A DNA stretch of 45,466 nucleotides. It comes from Ruminiclostridium sp. (lineage in GTDB: Bacteria > Bacillota > Clostridia > Oscillospirales > Ruminococcaceae). Location of the stretch: contig JAGANY010000002.1 of assembly GCA_017624025.1 (NCBI GenBank), forward strand, positions 1 through 45,466. Reading direction: 5' to 3'. Position 1 is the first letter of the stretch. Each line of letters starts with the position of its first letter. The position numbers and the translations under genes were made by a program. The notes below the pieces were generated by a model. The model was given only the letters and a program-made list of their open reading frames with translations, was not told where the DNA came from and did not search any database. Positions 24,674 to 33,900 of this stretch are shown in pieces.

Positions 24674-24825
24674 GATGAAAAATTAATGATGAAGAATGAA
24701 AGATTGTGGTGTCTGCCTGCAGGCAGACGGATTTAAATAAGACTTTAAAGTGACCCTTTTTTCTGATTTTTAAATTAACGCCCAACGGGCGTACCTTCAT
24801 CATTCATTATTCATCTTTCATTTTT
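24674..24825. repeat. Dispersed hairpin repeat family I, copy 4
   Basis: Left end GATGAAAAATTAATGATGAAG and right end CATCATTCATTATTCATC are inverted. Hairpins are GTCTGCC-tgca-GGCAGAC and CGCCC-aac-GGGCG, with GGATTTAAA after the first, as in the other copies; extra bases separate the two hairpins. It ends directly at the stop of the convergent SpoIID-like gene. Confidence 0.75.
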
Positions 24826-24826
24826 A

Positions 24827-25762
24827 TTATCCTATCTCTATATCCCCACTGTAGTAATACCTCAATATCTCTGCGGCGGTTTTCCCTTCTTTCGCAAGCT
24901 CATTTGCTCCGTACTGACTTAGACCGGCACCGTGTCCGTACCCTTTTGTTACAAAGGTAAAGATACCGTTCTGGTAGCTTACGGTAAAGGCAGTAGAACG
25001 AAGCCCGAAGATTCTCCATATATCTCCCCCCGAAAAAACATTATCGCCTATTTTAACCGAAATAACGTATCCGTTTTCGTCAGCGTTAAGCTCCGAAAAC
25101 CATTTTCCGTAATCGACAGGGGTTGAAATTCCTTCCATATATCGTACAAGAGATAGCCTTGCCTGTTCTGTTGTCATTTCGTTTCTGCATTCAAAGTTTA
25201 TGTAGCTTTCGTCCCACTTACTGTCAACGGGCTTTATATATCCGAAATCCCTGCCCCATATTCCCATAGCGGAGTTGGTTTTTCCTGCACTGACAGAGTG
25301 GTAAACCGAATAAATAGGCTCGTTGTTAAAGGTAATGATATGTCCGGCACCGTATGCGGCGGCTTTTTCGAGAGACGGGAGATAATCGTTATAGCTTTCG
25401 CCGTAAGCGGCAACAGCGTCTTCGTATGTGTAATAAGGCTGGCATATTTTCCCGTCGTCGCTTAAGTCTGCTCCTTCGGGAATATTGGGATTATTGTTTT
25501 CAAAATCAGTCATAAGCCTTACCGCATAGGTCATAGCTGCCGCCGCCTGGGCATTCAGTGCTTCCTGCTCGTAATCTATAGGAATCTGTGCGGCAAGGCA
25601 GCCGACAAGATATTCTTCGGGAGTAAGCTCGGCAATAATATCCTCGTCGGTAAGATAAAGATTTATTTTTTCGGGAATATTTCTTTCTTTTCCTTTCGAC
25701 AAGAACGGCAGTCCTATTGATACGATAATAAGAATAATTACAATAAAAAGCTTGTCCTTCAT
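24827..25762 (-). CDS. SpoIID/LytB-domain protein with altered catalytic residue
   Basis: A 311-residue protein with an N-terminal membrane anchor (residues 5-21) and a SpoIID domain. SpoIID is a lytic transglycosylase that cuts stripped peptidoglycan during spore engulfment. Matching motifs: LTPEEYLVGCLAAQIPIDYEQEALNAQ (47-72), YHSVSAGKTNSA, and TKGYGHGAGLSQYGANELAKEGKTAAEILRYYY at the C-terminus. At the position of the essential glutamate (family pattern AAEMP) this protein has Gln59, and the conserved Arg of AARTY is Met77. It may be a poorly active or inactive paralogue, or the true SpoIID with a shifted site. No sigma-E promoter was recognised. Confidence 0.85.
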   Translation of the reverse strand: MKDKLFIVIILIIVSIGLPFLSKGKERNIPEKINLYLTDEDIIAELTPEEYLVGCLAAQIPIDYEQEALNAQAAAAMTYAVRLMTDFENNNPNIPEGADLSDDGKICQPYYTYEDAVAAYGESYNDYLPSLEKAAAYGAGHIITFNNEPIYSVYHSVSAGKTNSAMGIWGRDFGYIKPVDSKWDESYINFECRNEMTTEQARLSLVRYMEGISTPVDYGKWFSELNADENGYVISVKIGDNVFSGGDIWRIFGLRSTAFTVSYQNGIFTFVTKGYGHGAGLSQYGANELAKEGKTAAEILRYYYSGDIEIG

Positions 25763-25804
25763 TTTTTCTTTCCCTTTCGTTATGCGTTTTTTATTATATT
25801 TATA

Positions 25805-25833
25805 TTGACTTAAGGGTTGAAATAGACTATAAT
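25805..25833 (+). promoter_or_regulatory. Promoter of the membrane protein-lipoprotein-regulator operon
   Basis: TTGACT at 25805-25810, a 17-base spacer and TATAAT at 25828-25833. Confidence 0.75.
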
Positions 25834-25869
25834 AAAAATAGTATTTTTATGAAAAGGACTTGATTATTT

Positions 25870-26748
25870 ATGAATATTAAAACAGGAAAACCGCTTCTTT
25901 TTTATAGTATAGCGGCAATAATAATTGCTTCTGTTATAAGATTTTTCCAGTATGTATCGATTATAGATTTCCGTACAGGATTTTTTACCTACGGAAGCGA
26001 AACTGCCGGAGCACTTATATATATTGTGCTTTTAGCGGCTGCAGCAGGCTTTGCCGGACTTACCGTATTCGGACTTAAGAAAAACTGGACAGCATTAACG
26101 GTATCATCCGATGGTATGGGAAGCAAGGCTACGATTATTCTCGGGGCTTCCTTCTTAGGCTCGGCAATCAGCAAGTTTATCTACTCCATAGGTCTTGATA
26201 CGGATGCCGGCGACGGATTTTTTGAAATAGTAAGCAGCTATGCTTTTGCAATAGCACTTGCCGCTCTCGGACTTATGCTTTTAAAAAGCAGCGTACCGCC
26301 TTTTGTTACAGGTATAATAATGCTTATATCCGCATTATATTTCTTCGGTTCGGCGGTTTCTCTCTTTACCGAAGACCTCGTAATTAAAAACCATTCCGAC
26401 AATCTTATCCTTCTCTTTATCTATATTCTCGGAACACTGTTCTTTGTTGCTTCCGCAAGATTCTATTCGCGAATCGAAACAAAGCTTTCCCGTACCCGTG
26501 AAGTTATAACAGGCGGTTTTGCTTTTGTCGTTTCGGGTATGTATGTTGTTTCAAAGCTTATTGCCCTTGCTTTCGGCGGGGATGCCGTTAAGGGAATGAG
26601 CGGTATAAACGCTGATGCGGTTATTGTGCTTCTTATTTCGGGTGCGTTCATTATAACGCTCTGTACAACAGAACAGAAATCAGAAATCAATTATCTTTTA
26701 CCCGAAAAAGATGACGAAGAGGCTGAAAAGGAAGAAAAAGAGGAATAA
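25870..26748 (+). CDS. Polytopic membrane protein of unknown function
   Basis: A 292-residue protein with about eight hydrophobic segments (near residues 8-28, 48-68, 85-105, 118-138, 144-164, 178-195, 213-235, 250-265) and a highly acidic, Lys/Glu-rich C-terminal tail in the cytoplasm. No known family was recognised. It has its own promoter and lies 22 bases ahead of a lipoprotein gene, which in turn lies 14 bases ahead of a response regulator. The arrangement suggests an operon that senses or responds to envelope conditions, but this is inference. Confidence 0.65.
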   Translation: MNIKTGKPLLFYSIAAIIIASVIRFFQYVSIIDFRTGFFTYGSETAGALIYIVLLAAAAGFAGLTVFGLKKNWTALTVSSDGMGSKATIILGASFLGSAISKFIYSIGLDTDAGDGFFEIVSSYAFAIALAALGLMLLKSSVPPFVTGIIMLISALYFFGSAVSLFTEDLVIKNHSDNLILLFIYILGTLFFVASARFYSRIETKLSRTREVITGGFAFVVSGMYVVSKLIALAFGGDAVKGMSGINADAVIVLLISGAFIITLCTTEQKSEINYLLPEKDDEEAEKEEKEE

Positions 26749-26770
26749 ATCAATAAAAGGAGGGTTTCGG

Positions 26771-28087
26771 ATGAAAAGGCTGCTGTCTGCCGTGCTTGCG
26801 GCGTCTGCATTGTTTTTAGGCGGTTGTTCTGTTTCAATCGAGACCCTTTTAAGTCCGCCGAAGCTTGACGAAGAGCAGTCGGCGATTTATAATGCCCTTA
26901 CATTAAGCAAGGGCAGCGATGTTGACCTTAAGTATCCTGTAAGCGGTCAGTATCGAAGTGCTTTCGTTGTAAGGAATATCGACGACGAGGAAACAGACGA
27001 GGCTATTGTTTTCTACGAGGTCTCGAACGTAACCGACGGCGGTTCTTCCCTTCGTCTTAACTTCCTTGATAAACAGAACGATGAATGGGTTTCGGTATAT
27101 GACTTTGCCGCTCTCGGAAGCGAAATAGAAAGGGTTCAGTTTGCTGACCTGGGTGACAGCGAGGTAAGCGTAATAGTAACATATTCCATCCAGAACTCTT
27201 CCGATTCCGCAACCAGTATTTTTAAGTACAAGGATAATGTGCCTACAGAGGTTTATAAGAGCCGACATACTTATATGAGCCTTGTTGATATAAACGAGGA
27301 CGGTGCGGATGAGGTTTTCCTTATAAACCACGACCGTTCCATAGGTGCGGCTTCGGTATATCTTCTGGGCTGGACAGAGAGTAACGCTTTTTCGATTCTT
27401 TCTGCTTCGCCGCTGAATGAAAATTATGCCGAATGTAAGAATATCGTAAACGGAGTTTGCGACGAAGACGGAAATAAAGCCATATATGTAGATTACCTTA
27501 CATCAGAAGGTGCGTTGTCCACAGATATATTTATGTGTCGGGGACGAAGCTTTATTCAATCCCAGATACGTCCCGAACAGCTTGTCCGACGCATAAACAC
27601 CTATACGCCGTCGATTTTCTCACAGGATATTGACGATGACGGAATTATAGAGGTTCCCGGAACCTCGCCCTTCGGCGGATACGAAAACCTCACAAAGCCC
27701 GAACAGATAAATATGACCTATTGGTACCAGCTCAGAGAGGGCGGTAATTTTGTAAAGTGCGAATATTTTTCATATATGAGTATAAGAAGCGACTATGTCT
27801 TCTTTATTCCTTCACGCTGGACAGGGCTTATAACTGTTAATGTTTCTATAGCTGACGGAACAGCAACCTTCAGCCAGTATGACAGCAGGAATAAGGAGGT
27901 TGGCGAGGAGCTTATGGTAATAAGAGCGTTGCCGGAGGCTTCTGTTGAAAAAGCTGACCTTTCGGGCTTCGTTTCTTACGGAAAGAGCGAAAAAACGGGA
28001 TATTGCTTCTATATAAGAAACAATACAGAAAACACATTTGCTCTTACGGAAGCAGAGCTTTCGGACTGTTTCAAGATATTAAATTAA
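26771..28087 (+). CDS. Lipoprotein of unknown function
   Basis: A 438-residue predicted lipoprotein: signal with lipobox LGGC (Cys19), then a secreted, mostly beta-rich body. The ATG at 26771 follows AAAAGGAGG; a longer in-frame start overlaps the previous gene and is rejected. Repeated acidic phrases such as RNIDDEETDEAIVFYEVSN, VDINEDGADEVFLINHD and QDIDDDGIIEVPGT resemble FG-GAP/VCBS-type repeats, which often bind calcium through DxDxDG loops; a propeller-like fold is therefore possible. No enzymatic motif was seen. It sits between a membrane protein and a response regulator in one operon. Confidence 0.75.
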   Translation: MKRLLSAVLAASALFLGGCSVSIETLLSPPKLDEEQSAIYNALTLSKGSDVDLKYPVSGQYRSAFVVRNIDDEETDEAIVFYEVSNVTDGGSSLRLNFLDKQNDEWVSVYDFAALGSEIERVQFADLGDSEVSVIVTYSIQNSSDSATSIFKYKDNVPTEVYKSRHTYMSLVDINEDGADEVFLINHDRSIGAASVYLLGWTESNAFSILSASPLNENYAECKNIVNGVCDEDGNKAIYVDYLTSEGALSTDIFMCRGRSFIQSQIRPEQLVRRINTYTPSIFSQDIDDDGIIEVPGTSPFGGYENLTKPEQINMTYWYQLREGGNFVKCEYFSYMSIRSDYVFFIPSRWTGLITVNVSIADGTATFSQYDSRNKEVGEELMVIRALPEASVEKADLSGFVSYGKSEKTGYCFYIRNNTENTFALTEAELSDCFKILN

Positions 28088-28101
28088 AAGGGGAGAAAAA
28101 G

Positions 28102-28818
28102 ATGAAAACAAAGAGAATACTTGTATGTGAGGATGAAGAAGCGATTCGTGACTTCGTTGTTATCCACCTTAAGCGTTCGGGATATGACGTTTTCGACGTA
28201 AGCAACGGCGAACAGGCAATAAAGGTATGGGAACAGGGTGCAAGATTCGATATTGCAATTCTTGATATAATGATGCCGGGAATAGACGGAACACAGGTCT
28301 GTAAATTTCTCCGTGAAAGAAGTAAGACTATTGGTATAATTATGCTCTCCGCAAAAAGCCAGGAAATGGACAAGGTAAACTGTCTTATGATGGGTGCGGA
28401 CGACTATGTAACGAAGCCTTTTTCTCCGTCAGAGCTTGTTGCCCGTGTTGATGCGGTTTACAGAAGAGTAAGCATTTCACAGCCCGACGTTGACCTTTAC
28501 GGCGACATAGTAACAGGTCCCTTCTTTGTTGACTCGAAGAGCAGGAGCATTTATAAGGACGGAAAGCTTTTAGATCTTACACAGGTTGAATACCATATCC
28601 TCGAATATTTTATCCGCCACAGAGGAAGTGCTATAGACCGCCAGACCCTTATAAGCAAGATCTGGGGAGACGGCTACTACGGCGACGATAAGATAATCGA
28701 CGTTAATATAAGACGTTTAAGAATGAAGATAGAGGACGACCCCTCTAAGCCTTTTTATATCCAGACCGTATGGGGTTACGGATATATCTGGGGCGAAGAA
28801 GAAAAAAAGAGCGATTAA
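28102..28818 (+). CDS. OmpR/PhoB-type response regulator (orphan)
   Basis: A 238-residue two-domain regulator. Receiver domain: acidic pair Glu10/Asp11, phosphoacceptor Asp55 in DIAILDIMMPGIDG, and the conserved Lys in YVTKPFSPSEL. The C-terminal winged helix (LTQVEYHILEYFIRHRGSAIDRQTLISKIWG and VDVNIRRLRMKIEDD-like recognition helix DVNIRRLRMKIE) binds DNA. The ATG at 28102 follows GGGGAGAAA; the longer frame runs into the upstream gene. No histidine kinase is encoded nearby; a terminator follows directly. Its partner kinase must lie elsewhere. Confidence 0.93.
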   Translation: MKTKRILVCEDEEAIRDFVVIHLKRSGYDVFDVSNGEQAIKVWEQGARFDIAILDIMMPGIDGTQVCKFLRERSKTIGIIMLSAKSQEMDKVNCLMMGADDYVTKPFSPSELVARVDAVYRRVSISQPDVDLYGDIVTGPFFVDSKSRSIYKDGKLLDLTQVEYHILEYFIRHRGSAIDRQTLISKIWGDGYYGDDKIIDVNIRRLRMKIEDDPSKPFYIQTVWGYGYIWGEEEKKSD

Positions 28819-28822
28819 AAAT

Positions 28823-28849
28823 AAGGGCAGACAAAAAGTCTGCCCTTTA
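28823..28849 (+). terminator. Terminator of the response-regulator operon
   Basis: AAGGGCAGAC-aaaaa-GTCTGCCCTT (28823-28847), a perfect 10-bp stem, then T-rich sequence. Confidence 0.85.
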
Positions 28850-28960
28850 TTCGTTGTTTTTAATAATTCGTTATGTATTATTTTGTACAAAACAGAGAAC
28901 GTCGTGCGATTTTTAAAAAATATGATAAAACGGTCAAATTTCTAAACCTTAAATAGTTAT

Positions 28961-29055
28961 TATAGTAGGAGGTTTCCATTAAAGCGTAGCTTTATATCGC
29001 CAAATCGGCAAAAAGGTCAAAAGATATAAAATAATTTGCAGCTTGGTATTCAAGC
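28961..29055 (+). other. Possible structured leader before the tandem secreted-protein genes
   Basis: Three small perfect hairpins follow one another: AAAGC-gta-GCTTT (28981-28993), GCC-aaatc-GGC (28999-29009) and GCTTG-gtatt-CAAGC (29041-29055), the last just ahead of the AAAGGA ribosome site. An AGGAGG at about 28967 has no start codon in place. No known riboswitch consensus was recognised. Confidence 0.3.
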
Positions 29056-29070
29056 AGAAAGGATTTTAAA

Positions 29071-30003
29071 ATGATCAAAAAAATAATTACTACTCTTGTT
29101 TTGATTCCTATAATGCTTATATCCTTTTCGGTTCAATCGCAGGCGTATGTACAGATGGATTACTATAACAAAGAGGCGCAAAACAACAGAGATGAGTACG
29201 AGAAGGTATATAACGAAACATATAAAAAATTTACTAAAAAGGTTACCGCTACCGAATGGGGCGATGAATATGTACTTTCTAAAAAGCTTACGGTTCGCGA
29301 GGACGTAGTTATCGGGCGTAATGCTAAGTTATATTTAAAAAGTGACGCTATCCTTATAATAAAAGGCGGAGCGGATTTTACGGTGTATGGGGAGCTTATT
29401 ATGGAAAGAGGTTCTAAGCTTTACGTAACCGACGGAAGTCTTACGACAATCGGACATTACGAAAACCACGGTAAAATTATTGTAAGAGAAACAGGAACGT
29501 TAAGCATAATAGGAATGTATCTTTCGGGACCGTCATCAAGTATAAAGCTTCAGGGAGAAGCAACGGTCGGTAAAAAATCTCTTAACGAGCTTACCGAAGA
29601 AATAAAAAAATATGACGGCGGATTTGCATTAAATTGGTATTCTATGCAATACACAGGCGTTGGCGGTAAGATTACCTTCTATTATCATACAGAAGACATA
29701 ACCACTGACTATTATTATAGTTATTCTAAAGGAAAATTAAAACGAAAAGGTTATTCTCTTGATACGGTTTATAATGTTCAAAATGAAAAAAAGATACTCC
29801 ACGCGGCTAATGTATATATGGAGAAAAATAAAATAATGGAGAGGTTTTCTGATGATAAGTATCTGTTTTGCCTCGAGTACGGCTTTAAGTACAATTACAG
29901 CACAGGTAAGCTGAAGTATGAAGATCAATATTTTATATTTACCGTTGATGACGGAAATGCTTTTATTATGGATAATCTTTACGAGGAAGAAATAGAGCTT
30001 TAA
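29071..30003 (+). CDS. Secreted beta-solenoid-like protein, paralogue 1
   Basis: A 310-residue secreted protein of unknown function. Residues 1-26 form a signal peptide ending SQA-Y. A helical, Lys/Tyr/Glu-rich segment (30-60) leads to a central block (about 72-150) of short alternating hydrophobic strands (VREDVVIGRNAKLYLKS, AILIIKGGADFTVYGEL, IMERGSKLYVTDGSLTTIG, HGKIIVRETGTLSIIG), which suggests a right-handed beta-helix. The C-terminal half is Tyr-rich (FYYHTEDITTDYYYSYSKG). No cell-wall anchor or catalytic motif is visible. The next gene is a close paralogue 15 bases downstream. Codon use is more AT-rich than in neighbours, hinting at an accessory origin. Confidence 0.7.
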   Translation: MIKKIITTLVLIPIMLISFSVQSQAYVQMDYYNKEAQNNRDEYEKVYNETYKKFTKKVTATEWGDEYVLSKKLTVREDVVIGRNAKLYLKSDAILIIKGGADFTVYGELIMERGSKLYVTDGSLTTIGHYENHGKIIVRETGTLSIIGMYLSGPSSSIKLQGEATVGKKSLNELTEEIKKYDGGFALNWYSMQYTGVGGKITFYYHTEDITTDYYYSYSKGKLKRKGYSLDTVYNVQNEKKILHAANVYMEKNKIMERFSDDKYLFCLEYGFKYNYSTGKLKYEDQYFIFTVDDGNAFIMDNLYEEEIEL

Positions 30004-30018
30004 CGAGGTAATAATAAA

Positions 30019-30939
30019 ATGATTAAAAAAATAATTACTATACTTATTTTAATTCCTTTATCTTTCCTTTTCTTCTCGTTTCCGTCAAGTGCTTATGTAT
30101 GTCTCTACGAAGACTATTTTGGAGATTTCGAGGTTATCGAAAAGGAGTATAATGAACGATATAAAACATTTACAAAGGACGTAACCTCTACCGAATGGTA
30201 TGATAATTATGTACTCTCAAAAAAGCTTACGATTCGTGAGGACGTAGTTATCGGACGTAATGCTGAACTGCACTTAAAAAGAGGTGCTATACTTATAATA
30301 AAAGGCGGAGCAAGCCTTACTGTTTACGGAGAGCTTATTATGGAAAGAGGTTCTAAGCTTTACGTAACCGACGGTAGCTTTACGACAATCGGACGATACG
30401 AAAATCACGGAAGGATTATCGTAAGAGAAACGGGAGAACTTAACATAATAGGCATGTACAAGTCGGGAGTTGCTTCGAGCATAAGGCTGGACGGAAAGGG
30501 TAGCGTTGGAAAAAAATCTCTTAATGAGCTTATCGCCGAAATAAACGAATATGACGAAAACTTTAATTTAAATTCATATTTTATGAACTATACGGGTGTA
30601 GGCGGAAAAATTACCTTTAAGTACCATATAGGCGATGTTGCTACGAATTATTATTACAGCTATCTTAAGGGTGAGCATAAACGAAAATGGTATCCCCTTG
30701 AAAAGGTTTATGATAAAGAACTCGAGGAAAAGCTTTTACTCGCTTCGGAGGAATATTACGAAAAGAATAAGGTAAAAGAAAAATTCAATAACGAGAAGTA
30801 TTCAAAATATCTTAGATGCGTTAATTACGGCTTTGAATACAATTACAGCACGAAAAGGTTCAGATATGGAGATATGTATTTTATGACAACAGACGATGTG
30901 GTTATGGATAAATTATACGAGGATACAATAAAGCTTTAA
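30019..30939 (+). CDS. Secreted beta-solenoid-like protein, paralogue 2
   Basis: A 306-residue paralogue of the preceding protein, with the same design: signal peptide (residues 1-25, ending SSA-Y), charged helical segment, conserved central block and Tyr-rich C-terminus. The block AILIIKGGASLTVYGELIM-ERGSKLYVTDGSFTTIG is almost identical to that of paralogue 1, including a run of more than 40 identical bases at 30329-30373, while the N- and C-terminal parts have diverged. This points to a tandem duplication, perhaps with later gene conversion. A terminator follows. Function unknown. Confidence 0.7.
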   Translation: MIKKIITILILIPLSFLFFSFPSSAYVCLYEDYFGDFEVIEKEYNERYKTFTKDVTSTEWYDNYVLSKKLTIREDVVIGRNAELHLKRGAILIIKGGASLTVYGELIMERGSKLYVTDGSFTTIGRYENHGRIIVRETGELNIIGMYKSGVASSIRLDGKGSVGKKSLNELIAEINEYDENFNLNSYFMNYTGVGGKITFKYHIGDVATNYYYSYLKGEHKRKWYPLEKVYDKELEEKLLLASEEYYEKNKVKEKFNNEKYSKYLRCVNYGFEYNYSTKRFRYGDMYFMTTDDVVMDKLYEDTIKL

Positions 30940-30946
30940 AAAGTAT

Positions 30947-30971
30947 AAGGGCGGACATATTGTCCGCCCTT
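30947..30971. terminator. Bidirectional terminator
   Basis: AAGGGCGGACA-tat-TGTCCGCCCTT, an 11-bp perfect stem between two convergent genes, flanked by A and T runs. Confidence 0.88.
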
Positions 30972-30984
30972 TAATAATTACTTT

Positions 30985-33900
30985 TTATTTCCCGTACAGC
31001 TCATCAAGGAGCAGATAATACCATCCTGCTGAGCCGGTATAAATAGACCAACCGCCACGCCCGTAGGCTTCGGGATTTGTATAGATATCTGCCGTCATAT
31101 AATAAGGCTCGTTTTTAAATTCTTCTCCCCGCCTGTTCGGGTTAAGAAATTCCGCAAGTCTTTTTGCGGTTTCGGTATCGCCGTTTCTTAAAAATGCAAG
31201 TGCCAGCCAGATTGCTCCGTGAGTGTATTGACCGCCGTTTTCTCTGACTCCGACAGGATAGCTTTTTACGTATCCCGGGTCATCGTCTGTGGCTTCAGCG
31301 GAAAAGGCGGGCGTAAAAAGCTTTATTATGCGTTTTTCTTCGTCAACGAGCATCTTATACGCTTCGTCAAGTGCGGAATTACGCTTGTCCTTGTCGGGAA
31401 TATCGGAGAGGACGGAAAAAGCCTGAGGTAAAAGGTCTATCTTACAGCATTCGCTCTCGGCACTGCCCATTTTCCGTCCGTCATCATACAACGCACGGAT
31501 AAAATAGCCGTTTTCGAAACAGATTTCGGTTATAGTTGCCGTAAGCTCGGCAGCTCTTTTTTCAAGCTCTGTTGCATACTCGGCGTCCTGCATCTCTCTT
31601 GCAATAGGAGCAAATTCCTTTACGACGAGGACGTAGAACATTGACAGCCAGACGCTTTCTCCTCTTCCATCAGCACCAATGCGGTTATAGCCATCATTCC
31701 AATCGCCCCCGCCAATCTGAAGAAGTTCCGAACTGCCCTTTTTGAAGCCTTTTTCAAGTGCCTTTTTGCAATGCGTATATACATTTTCTCTAACATCGGT
31801 ATTAGCAACCTCCATATATTTTTCCTGCTCTGAGCCAAGGCTCTCGCCCTTTATATAATGCACCTTAAGCTTTAAAATATTACTGTCCTTTGTTTTTCTG
31901 ACATAATATGCCGTAACATAGGGAAGCCAGAGAAGGTCATCTGAACAGGTAGTTCTTATTCCCATTCGCCCGTGGTTTGTTTTATGCCACCAGTGGAGAA
32001 CGTCACCCTCAGCGAACTGACTTGCACAGCAGTTTAAAATCTGCCTTTTAGCCTCCGAGGGCATAAAATGAGTAACAGCAAGACTATCCTGGAGCTGGTC
32101 ACGGAACCCGAAAGCACCTCCGTTCTGGTAAAAACCGCTTCTCGCCCATATTCTACAGCCCAGAGCCTGCCAGGGAAGCCAGTAGTTATAAAGCTTGTTA
32201 AGGTCGGGGAAATTGCTGTTAAGGAGAGGCGAGTATTCTTTTTTCCATTCTGTACTGATATTTTCGAATGCATTAAGCTGTTTTCTGCTGACTCCTCTCG
32301 AAAAGGACATTCTGAAGCGTAACGTTTCGGTTCCGTTGGCTTTTATTCGTAGCTTTGCGGTAAGAACAGCACAGCCGTTGCCTCTTGGGCAGACCTCTCC
32401 TTGTGTTTCGCCCGAAAAGAACCGTTCTCTGTCTGTGGTTTTTTCCGCTTTCCTGTCGCACCATATACTCATTTCGCCTTTATAATTGTCATTTCCGAGG
32501 CTTTTTATGAAAATTGCGTTTTCGTCCTCGCTAAAGTCTAATGAAGCACCGTAATCGTTGGTGCTTTTATCCGAACCGAGTACAGGCTCGGTGTAATATG
32601 AAAGGGATACCTGCTTTTCGTGGAAAGCGGTATTTTTTATTTTAACGGTTATTTCCTTTCCCATTCCCTTGCTAAATACTCTTACAGAGGTGCTGAATTC
32701 GAGATTGCCTGTTTTTCCGTAATAGTCTGCCTTATTGGGAGCAAAGACCGCTCTTGCTCCCGAAATAATGTCGTAGTACTTCCCTGCCCCTTTAAGAAGA
32801 AGCATTTCCCCTTTGTTGTCGTTGAGAATATCATTGTACCAGGGTGTAAGCTTATTTTCACGGCTGTTCAGAGCGTAGGAAAAACCAAGGGAGTTCTGGG
32901 AAACTACACAGCCGAATTGTCTCGAGGCAAGAACATTACAGAGAGGGTGCCCCTTTTTGTCTATGATATAGGAATTTTCGTTGAAGCCTGCCGAACGTCC
33001 GTCACCGAGAAGCTCACAGGGAATTATCTCCATAAGCTTTTCGGGCGGTTTCCTTATTTCCGATTTTCCGAAAATGAACACGGAAGAACGGGTAAGAAGC
33101 CTTCTTTCGTCCTTCGTAATAGTGCTTTCAATAATCACAGTGCCGTTTCCGCCGTTATCAGAAAGTATCTCCGAGATTTTTTCCTGTTCGGTTTTATTTC
33201 GGCAGAGTATAACGAGCTGTGCGTTTATCTGACATTCGGAAAGCCCTGTTATGGTTAAAAGCGTTCCCTCGAGGTTAAGACTGTCTCCGTCATAGCTGTA
33301 AAGGAAAAGAGGAATATGCTCGTTAATTCCGAAGCGTTTAAGGGAGCTTTTCGGAAGAGCCGTATCGGCATTTAAAATCTCCTCGCTTAAAACATTCCGA
33401 TAGATAAGAGAGGTAAGGATTTTTCGGGCAATCTGACCGTGAAGGGTTGCCTTCGGGAGAGGGGATAAAGCTTTCTTTTCCTCCTTTTCGGAACGAATAT
33501 CACGGCATATCCCGAGAACCTCGTTTCTCGTTTCCCCGTAGCATATAAACATTTCAGCACTGAATTTACCGCCTCGCTCAAGGGTTACGGGAAGGTCTAT
33601 GAATACAGCGGGAGAGGGAACGGAGTTTTCATTGTTTATTCCCCTGCCCGCCTTTTCCATAAAGCGAAGAGGCTCGTTATAATCGTTTATATCCTCACGG
33701 CTGAAGCTGTAATTGAAGCTTTTCGGCTCTTTAAAGCCAACGCACATAAACACCTGTTCATCGCTGTCACGGTTTTTACGGCTTATAATTATTACGTTTT
33801 CTTCGGGAAGATATTCGGTCTTTAGGAATAAGTCGCCAAAGGCAGGGTGAGCCGAATAGGCGTTATCGTCCATAAGACAGGGCTCTATATAGGCGGTAAG

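Noticed and set aside
25763..25800. A sigma-E promoter for the SpoIID-like gene (CATAACGA-like word).
   Set aside because: The word is too close to the ribosome site to allow a transcript start upstream of it.
28911..29070. A cyclic-di-GMP or other known riboswitch before the tandem secreted genes.
   Set aside because: The conserved cores of the classes I know were not found; only small hairpins are visible.
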